A DNA stretch of 64,000 nucleotides, from assembly GCF_932294415.1 (NCBI RefSeq), contig NC_065536.1, positions 54,098,354-54,162,353 of the forward strand. The letters run 5' to 3'. The notes beneath the pieces were generated by a model. The model had not been told where the DNA came from, did not search any database, and worked only from the letters and a program-made list of their open reading frames with translations. The DNA comes from Quercus robur (lineage: Eukaryota > Streptophyta > Magnoliopsida > Fagales > Fagaceae). The translations under genes were made by a program, and so were the position numbers. Shown piece after piece: positions 56,487 through 64,000 of the stretch (position 1 is the stretch's first letter; each line of letters begins with the position of its first letter).

Positions 56487-57837
56487 TTGTAGTTATCTAT
56501 CCTAAATTTGGGGATGTTTACAATATGTACTATAAACTATAAAATTTTGATTTGATGCTAATTTGCAAGCTCTACTCACCATCCAATAAGTATCCAAAAT
56601 GTTAGATTAGTTGGTTGACAAATATTAAATGATTATGTTCATATTGCAAAAAATTTGTAATATGAATGGTATATATATGATCAAGAGCCTTGTAAACTTG
56701 TAACTCAACCAGTTTATAGCTTATGGTGTTTCTAATAAAGACATTTAGGTTTAAATCACTACTCCCCTACTATTAAATCAATATATATATATATATATAT
56801 ATATATAACTGAAACATTTGGAGCTCCCACAATTTTCCACATCATCACTATTTTATTTTTCTTTTTATTTTAGATTCTTTTTATTTTAGGTTTTATATCT
56901 TATATATTTATTATTTATCTTCAATGTGTAATTATCTTATCAAGTGTTACAATAGTTTAGTTTAACTAAAACTTTATTAGATATATGTTTCAAAAGCTTG
57001 AAAATTCTACTTTAACTAAAATTTTATAACAAAAATTTCGACAAATATAAACCCCTATCAAGGTCGAAACCTTTCATACTCACTCAAATTTTCACAAAGA
57101 AAACACACACAGCAAATTGAAGATTTTGCAAAGAGGGTACAGGACTTCATGAGACCACTTTGTAACATTGTATCCATGGAGTTGCTCAAAGTAAATGCAG
57201 AGGTAAGGACATGTTGCCATCTTTCATGCTCTAACTTTCTATGATTACTACTTTATAATATTGTTATTGTTTGACTTGTGAGTGAGTTTATTAGTATGAA
57301 AAATTTACATGTGAAAATTTTAATTGTAAAAATTTATTTTTATGATTAAAACATTAGATTTAATCGTAATTTTGATTTAATAATTAACAATTTCATCAAT
57401 CAAATTTTCTCTAACGTTGGTGTAATTTGTACTACTATGTATGTTATATATAGAACCCTCATATGATCTTGGAAAAACCACTCTATAAAAAAAAAAAAAA
57501 AAAAATCATCAATAACAAGAAGAAGAGCTTATTCCTGACCATCAAAACCACAAATTTCCTGTCATCAATAATCAATTTTATATTAATGTTGTGATATAGT
57601 CCATAGGTATTTTTTTTTTTTAAGGAGAAGTATAGTCCATATGGGAATGGTTTAGATGTTTCTTACTTGATTTTGGAATCTCAGATTGATTAGTAGAATA
57701 ATATGGAGTGAGGAGGTGTATTATTCATATTAAAAGTGGCAATTCACATTGATAAGAAACTAAACAAGAGCGTGTAATAACCTCTATACATATGGTGGTG
57801 GTGTAGCGTTGGTGCATGTGAGAGTTAGAAGACAAAG

Positions 57838-57868
<31 letters not shown>

Positions 57869-59760
57869 TTTAAAATATGCATCCTACTTTGTTGATACCT
57901 ATACAATACCTATGGGAAACTATTCAAATTCTACTACAATTTATTTGTTCATATCCTATCAATTTTTTTTTTTTTTGGATAAATAATAAAAGTATAAAAC
58001 AAAAGCAACCATTGCCCACCATTGCAGTCTTTTTTAAAATTTAAAATATGCATCCTACTTGGTTGATACCTATACAATACCTATGGGAAATTATTTTAAA
58101 TTATAAAATAATTTTCTATTAACTTTTAATTAATAGTTTTTTCCATACAAGACTCTCTATTTGTTTTTTTGCTTTTTTGTTTTTTTTTTTTCTTTTATAT
58201 GTGATTTTAAATTTAACTATCACATGCATTGCACAGGTTAGCGACTAATCTATATATATATATATATAACCAAAACCTTTGAAACTCTCACAATTTTCCA
58301 CGTCAGCACAATATTTAAATAAAATTATTTTTGTTTAGTCCAAACTTAACAAGAAGTGAAACTCTATCTCTCTTAATAAGTTCAACTTAAACTTAAATTC
58401 ATCATTTTTTTTTATCATTTTTTTAAAATTATTATTTTTTTAGTCCAAACTTAATAAGGAATGAAACTCTATATCTCTAACAAGTCCAACTTAAACTCAA
58501 ACTCATCATTATCATTTTTTTTAAACAAAATTATTTTTGTTTAGTCTAAACTTAATAAGGAGTGAAACTTAATCTCTTAAACAAGTCTAACTTGAACTCA
58601 AACTCAAACGTTGATAAAATAAAATTAAAAAAAAAAAAAAAAAACCTTGAATAAATCCTATATTAAGAGTATCCTAAACGTGACTTTATTTGGATAAATA
58701 TAAAAGTCATCAACTATTGATAAAGTTCAACTTCTTAGGATAATAGAAGAATTCTACCGCAACTTCTTATACAACAACGTAGTAATTAAGATGCTTGGTA
58801 GGCATCACTATCATTTTTTTAAAACAAAATTATTTTTGTATAGTTCAAACTTAACAAGAAGTGAAAATTTATCTCTCTAACAAGTCAAACTTAAATTCAA
58901 ACTTTGCAAGGTTAATCATGAACACTATAAAAGTAATGCAAACCCATTTATTTTTTTTATTTTTTTTTTTTTTAAGCTAAGTAGAGGTGTGAGCTCTTCT
59001 TATGTTTTTTTTTTCTCCTCTACTTTGTTTTTTTAAAAAAAAAAAAAATTATTTTATGGTTTTTCATGTATTTTTTAAAAAGTAATTTTTGTACATGAAC
59101 CATCAAACTCTCTTTGGTCATTTTTTACAAGATAAAAAAGCTTGCAATAATTAAAATTAATCTTTTGAATGTAATCAATCTTTCTTTATTTTTTAGTCAT
59201 ATATATATATATATATATATATATTGTTTTGTTTCAATAATTTCTAAGCAGTGAATAATCTGATTTTTTTAATATTTTTTGGTCTTTCCAGCAATGACTT
59301 CTTCATCAAATTGTAACACAAATTAAAGTCATATAAGAGCAAATCATGCAATGATGTAGTTTTTTAATTAATTTAAGATTTATAAAATTATTTTTAGTCT
59401 ACCTCACAAATAGGTAGGTTCTCATGCATAGCACAGATTATCAACCAGTTATTATAAAAAAGAAGAGTAATGCTACAAACACAAACTATTTTACAACATT
59501 TTTACAAACTCCTAATGTGACAAATTCTTACTAGTTCTAATATGGGCCCATCACTAACATCACATTTTTACTTACAATAATTATTTGGAAAATACTAAAA
59601 CCACACCAATAGTTTGTAAAAATATTGTAAAATAGTTTGTGTCTATAGTATTTCTGAAAAAAAGAAACTGCACGTTATGACTTATGATGTGCTTGTATTT
59701 GGACAAGTGAACATTATAAATTAATTTCAAAATTTTTTTTTGGATGAAATTAATTTCGAT
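56487..59760. other. AT-rich spacer with internal repeats
   Basis: No gene. A 50-base phrase (AAAATATGCATCCTACTTTG, TTGATACCTATACAATACC) is repeated near 57872 and 58040. (AT)n runs lie at 56779-56808, 58251-58268 and 59199-59224. The segment 59460-59650 contains an imperfect inverted repeat (CACAAACTATTTTACAACAT against CAAAAATATTGTAAAATAGT), possibly a small MITE. Confidence 0.5.
58318..58600. repeat. About 115-bp direct repeats, 3 copies plus an outlier
   Basis: Units contain TTTAGTCCAAACTTAACAAG, GAAACTCTATCTCT and AACTCAAACTCATCATT. They recur near 58335, 58440 and 58540, with another at about 58820-58905. Confidence 0.75.
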
Positions 59761-60042
59761 TTTTTTTTTTTTGATGAATAAAGAGGAGGCGGGGGTGACC
59801 ATATGTGACTTACCCTCCAGGATATGACCTAATAGAGGCACCCACCGCTAAAAAATGTTGGATTGAATCATAACTACTGTGACTGAAGCGCCACAGACCT
59901 CACCCTAACACCCCAAGAGAGTCAGATTGTGAGGCGCAATGCATGCCATGAAAATCCCCCCACATGGTACCCGCAACGACTCAAACATGGGACCATGAGC
60001 ATGCAAGCGAGATTCCACATCGCTGGGCCACCCTCCTGGGGC
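59761..60042 (-). mobile_element. tRNA-derived SINE with TSD AATTAATTTCGAT
   Basis: A 282-bp GC-rich insert is flanked by AATTAATTTCGAT (59748-59760) and AATTAATTTCGATTT (60043-60057). On the minus strand it begins GCCCCAGGAGGGTGGCCCAG, has an A-box-like GGTGGCCCAGCGATG, then a B-box-like ATGTTTGAGTCGTT. It ends in CATCAAAAAAAAAAAAA. All hallmarks of a SINE are present. It sits about 290 bp upstream of CSK. Confidence 0.85.
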
Positions 60043-60332
60043 AATTAATTTCGATTTCAAACTAAGGTGTTGATTGCATTAAATATTTCTCTTCAAACGG
60101 CGTCGTTGGAAGTTTGAAAAAAATTAAAAGAATACCGTCCATTTGTTTTGCTTCTAATAGTGTGGGCCCCACCTTCCATAATCCCCATAGCTTTCAACGG
60201 CCAAATGAAATTATGAAATCACTTTCCTTTCCTTTCCTTTCAATCCTCTTGAGTCTAATAACTAATAAGTAATAATAACTCCTCTTCCCATGATAACTGA
60301 GACTGTCTCTCTCTCTGCAAACTCAAACAACA
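60043..60332 (+). promoter_or_regulatory. Proximal promoter and leader of CSK
   Basis: About 275 bp between the SINE and the ATG. It has repeated CCTTTCCTTTCC (60225-60240) and TCTCTCTCTCTG (60306-60317), a pyrimidine-rich leader common in plant plastid-protein genes. The start sits in AACAACAATGCC, a good plant initiation context. Confidence 0.5.
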
Positions 60333-61697
60333 ATGCCACTCTCTGCAATAACTCCTCCTTCTCTACCACCTCTCTTCTTCTTCTTCTCTAACAACACTAC
60401 TCCTCTCTACTCTCTCAAACCAAACACTCACTCTCACTCTCACAGACGCTCCTTCATTCTCTTCTCTCACGCTTCCGCTTCCTCTTCCTCTTCCTCTTCC
60501 GTCGAAAACCCTAACAGCCCCTATACTCTCCGCCACGTGTCCCACCACGACGACGACGATCAAGACGGCAAAGGAGCTGAAGATGAATCCATGGCTTCCT
60601 CCGCCTCCGCCGTCGCCTCCGCCATTCGCAGAGCTTCCACGTCCCCCGTAGACTTCGTCCAGAGAATCGAAAAGGACAACGCTAGTAGAACAACCCGCCG
60701 CCTCGTCCTCCCTAGCCCCGATTTTCAACGCCTCTGTATCGAGCAGCTTCATCTCTTCCGCCGAAACGTTCATCCCCACGCTCTTCTCTCGGTGATCCCT
60801 ACTTTCATGAGCTTTTTCTGAATTTCTCTTCTGTTTTTTTTTTTTTTTTGGTTAAAGAAACTAATTAATTATCGGTTTGCGTTTAGGTTTATGTAAGACC
60901 AGCTGGTAGCTATGTAATGGACCGTCTAGAACTACGTCGTATTACTCTATATCCTGGAGTAGACGATGACGATGTCACCGACATTGTGATATTAGTCGGT
61001 AATTTTAGCGTTCCCACGGGTTTGCGTGTTGCTGAATCTGCTCTCTCCAATCAACAAGTATGTTCATTTTCTCCAAAATTGCTAATTTTAGCAACTGAAG
61101 TGGCAATGAATGGCATTGGTGAATTTCAAAATCATAATAAATGAATGTCAGATTTATTGTTTTGTGATTGATGACACATTGGTTTGTAAGACGTACATCA
61201 CTCTTATTTTCATGCAAATTTCACAATTGTTGAAGTGGAGGACTCAACTAACACTCACCTACCACTTCAGCAATTTTGAAATTTGTTACGAAGATAGTTG
61301 TGTTTGTACTTTGTAGCATTGTTATTGATTGAATTTTGGGTTTTAAATTAAAACTTTGTAGGTAGAAGTTGTGGATGAGAATGGGGCTGTGGTTTTTCCA
61401 ATGGTGAAACACCCATTTGTGGTGGGGTTCTTGGTTGCCGAGCTTCCAATGATGGTGGAGCCCGAAACGTCTGGGAATAGGGAGAGTGTGAGTGAGAGTG
61501 AAGGGAATGGTTTGGTTCATTATCCTTCTCCTGAGGAAGCGTATGCATTGTCTTCAGGATTTGGATCAGGTGTGAAATCGTGGAAAATTGAGTGTGTCAA
61601 GGACGAGCCGATGAGAATGTGCAGGTTTAGTGCGGATCAGAAAGCAAATGCTATCAACATTGCACAGTCTCTAGCCATGGCGTATGTTATGGATCAG
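60333..61697 (+). CDS. CSK: Chloroplast sensor kinase CSK, exons 1-3 (N-terminal part)
   Basis: Exons 60333-60791, 60887-61057 and 61362-61697 are phase 0 with GT-AG borders and give 322 residues. The first ~75 are Ser/Thr/His-rich with few acids, a chloroplast transit peptide. Then come SASAVASAIRRAST, RLVLPSPDFQRLCIEQL, VRPAGSYVMDRLELRRITLYPG, PMVKHPFVVGFLVAELP, SPEEAYALSSGFG and INIAQSLAMAYVMDQ. These match my recall of Arabidopsis CSK (At1g67840), a modified two-component sensor kinase linking plastoquinone redox state to plastid gene expression. This part is the sensor (GAF-like) region. The dimerisation and ATPase part is not seen before 64000, so intron 3 exceeds 2.3 kb or the gene is cut. 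Confidence 0.9.
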
Positions 61698-62099
61698 GTA
61701 GATGACATGTACATAGTTTCTATGGTGTTATTTTTTTTTAACAGAGAGTTGTGGCAGTGTGGCTTTACTGATTAGATCCTTATTCAATGTTGTTCACACT
61801 TGTGATTGAAGTTGCCTTTCCTTTTGGGTACTGATGGGTGCTTGTCACTTGCAACTGGTTAATTGAATATGTGTTAATAATTCTAACTATGCTACTTAAG
61901 CTTAATGCATTTACAAAAGCTTCAGAATTAATAGTATTGACTGTATAAGCAAGGATTTCAAGTCCTTAAAAAGCTTTAATGGTTTCCTGGGAAAATTTGT
62001 CATCTATCAGTATCTATTTTATTTTACTTGGGGAAGCTGTTTTCTTGCTCAAACGGCTAATACAAAAATATAGGGGAAGAAACTGATAAAAATCTCCAT

Positions 62100-62420
62100 A
62101 TGGTTTTTATTGTGTTATGGAAAAGAAATGAGTTTCTTTAAAGTATATAAGTTGATTAAGGATGTATGTATAATGAAATTGTAATAGATGTAAGAACAAG
62201 TGGAGACATCACAAGCAAGTTTTCTATCATTATAGGTTTGCATCAAGGTTCGACATTAAATATATGTCTCTTTGCATTGATTAGGGATGAGCTCACTTGA
62301 TAGATTCATAAATAAACTCCCATGATGTATGCTTTTTGTAGATGATATAGTTTTAGTGGATGAAACGCCATGCAGTTATTGTCAAGTTACAAAGATAAAG
62401 GGGTTGTGATGTTAGGTCCC
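62100..62420 (+). pseudogene. LINE reverse transcriptase fragment in the CSK intron
   Basis: Translated pieces VRTSGDITSKFSIIIGLHQG, LFALIRDELT and, after a frame change, MLFVDDIVLVDET match the RT palm core, including the DD pair, of a common plant LINE group (IGLHQGSALSPYLF..FADDIVL type). Short, frameshifted, with both ends missing. Confidence 0.75.
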
Positions 62421-62899
62421 ACCCCCCCCCCCCCCCGGTAAAAAAAAAAGTCAGACCAGCCTGAAAGGAAGCCAAAACAAGTCCGCCAGTCTAACTGCCT
62501 ATTGGGAAATAAAGAGCTCCAATCAGTACTTTGTCTCTGACATGTAAAAATACCAAAATCATGTCAAGCCAAGACCAAGACCCTCTTGCAAATGGGAAAC
62601 ACCAAACAATCAGTCATGAGCTTACATTGGAGTTATAACTCATGTTTTAATTGATTTATACAATGTACATGTCCAAATGGTTAGTTAGAAGTTATAGTTG
62701 GTTGCACAAGTGCACATGTAACATATTGAACTCATGGGGATATTCATTCAAGTACATGCCTAATTAGTTTGGTCCAATAGGGATGAAGCATGTGTAGCCA
62801 ATGGGAATGAGACATGAAGTGTATAAATAGGGAAATATAATAATCACTAGGGATATATGGAAGAATAATCGAATAATCAAGTTTGTTGCATTGTTTCTT

Positions 62900-63480
62900 G
62901 CTTTCTCTTTCTTAATACTCTCTAGTCTTTCTCATTTCTCGTGGAGGTGGTGACTCCCTTGAAGTACTCTCTCTCTCTCTCTCATGGAGGTGGACTCCCT
63001 TGAAGTAGTTACTTAATTAATTTCATCTCATATTCTTCCACACAAATCCTAGTTAATTTGAAACCCTAGAGCTTTCCAAACACCAATCCTTACACTTCCA
63101 TCATTAAGAACCAGTTGAAACACCATATAACCGAAACACTAGAAATCCCTAAACACAAAACCCTAACATTTCTAACCCAAGAACCCATTTAAATAGTAAG
63201 GTTATCCTAACCCTAAATTGGGTTCCTTATGATTGGTATGGTGATCCCCTTGAAGTAGTCCCTCTCTCTCTCTCTTATGGAGGTTGTGACTCCCTTGAAG
63301 TAGTCACTTATCAATTTTACCTCATATTCTTCCACACAAAGCGTAGCCAATTGAAACCTTAAAGCTTTCCAAACACCAATCCTTACACTTCCATCATTAA
63401 GAACCACTTTAAACCCTATATAATTGAAACGGTAGAAATCCCTAAAAATCAAACACTAACATTTTCTAACTGGAAAAAAG
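62900..63480. repeat. Tandem duplication, 293-bp period, 2 copies plus partial
   Basis: CTTACACTTCCATCATTAAG occurs at about 63089 and 63382. Shared text includes GACTCCCTTGAAGTAGT, CTCTCTCTCTC, CTCATATTCTTCCACACAAA and CTTTCCAAACACCAATCC. Partial echoes (AAATAGYAAGGTTATCCTAACCC) occur at about 63195, 63705 and 63860. Confidence 0.85.
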
Positions 63481-64000
63481 TTTAGCTCCAAACTAGTTTG
63501 GAGCTATCTTCTTCGAACCCATTATGTGGTAATTGAAGAGACCATCCATGGGTAGTTTTAGTCAAATGATTTTTTAAATGAATCTTGTGACTTGTTTAAA
63601 TAATACACACAGATAGTCTTATAAACCACCATGTAATGGATTGGAGGAGATAGCTGTAAATCAGTTTGGAGCTAAACTTTGTCCTTCCTAACCCAAGAAT
63701 CCATTTAAATAGCAAGGGGTCCGTTTGGTAAGAGATTTCTAGTAATGTTGTTGTTGTTTTGTGGAAATATGTGTAAGTGAAAAAGTATGTAGAAATACGT
63801 GTAATGTTGTTTAAACATTGAAAACTATTGTTTAAACCACAATACCAAACACCCCCAAGGTTATCCTAACCCTAAACCCGATTTCTTAAATCTAAGACTT
63901 ACTGGTCATGAGCTACCCAAGAGTGACTTGGATTGATATTTCATATAGAGAGATTGAAGAGTATGTGAATTATAGGATGAAAACATGTGAATGAAGTAGG

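Larger units (their letters stand above)
61698..64000 (+). other. CSK intron 3 (start), open at the window edge
   Basis: Begins with donor GTAGATG after AYVMDQ. It contains a LINE RT fragment, a C-run followed by an A-run at about 62421-62448, and tandem repeats at 62900-63480. No further CSK exon is recognised. Confidence 0.6.

Noticed and set aside
52540-56526. Possible target duplication of the LINE (TTTAGGGATGATACTTACAAT versus TTTGGGGATGTTTACAATA)
   Set aside because: The phrases are similar but imperfect and not adjacent to the element ends, so they are not convincing.
60363-60779. 138-codon minus-strand ORF with Gly- and Val-rich text
   Set aside because: It is the shadow of CSK exon 1, whose Ser/Pro-rich transit peptide leaves the opposite strand open.

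Overview
The window is nuclear DNA from a flowering plant, most likely a woody eudicot. The signs are intron-bearing plant genes, AT-rich spacers with long homopolymer runs, and heavy nested retrotransposon, MULE and SINE content. I cannot fix the species; several TE families look like ones I associate with Fagales, but that is only an impression.

Host genes. Four loci look functional or near functional. (1) A five-exon GDSL esterase/lipase (33444-35749, +), close to Arabidopsis FXG1. (2) A single-exon DUF868 protein (43707-44654, -). (3) A five-exon PP2C phosphatase (46354-49783, -). (4) The 5' part of the chloroplast sensor kinase CSK (60333 to beyond the right edge, +). From memory, PP2C14, FXG1 and CSK are neighbours on Arabidopsis chromosome 1 (At1g67820-67840), so this looks like a conserved neighbourhood inflated by transposons. 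The GDSL gene has a decayed upstream copy without exon 1 (976-2844) and an exon-5-only copy downstream (40014-40235). Their flanks are duplicated too, which supplies natural empty sites for dating insertions.

Mobile layer, left to right: an LINE-ORF1-like DUF4283 relic (1-617); a SINE with 14-bp target duplication in the pseudogene intron (1209-1363); a non-autonomous LTR element (4898-8953, TSD ATGAT); a hAT-like MITE (10056-10667); a solo LTR (12208-12880, TSD AGTGT) that splits another SINE; a second solo LTR (13263-14016, TSD GTTAT); a large palindromic MULE (14077-32583) interrupted by a 10.8-kb Tat-lineage Gypsy element (19459-30304, TSD TTTCC); a small palindrome with LTR-like ends (41263-41648, TSD ATTGT); LINE remnants at 51105-51466, 52612-56486 and 62100-62420; and a SINE at 59761-60042.

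The most interesting structures are: the inverted duplication of the 5' half of a MULE transposase gene, an architecture like maize Mu killer and a candidate source of hairpin small RNA; a spliced antisense accessory ORF in the Tat element, whose promoter-like and 3'-end-like regions seem to persist in the ORF-less smaller element; the palindromic LTR-end foldback with a clean empty paralogous site; and premature stops falling repeatedly at expected CAG glutamine codons, as expected from CHG-methylation decay.

No tRNA, rRNA, CRISPR or bacterial-type features were seen.
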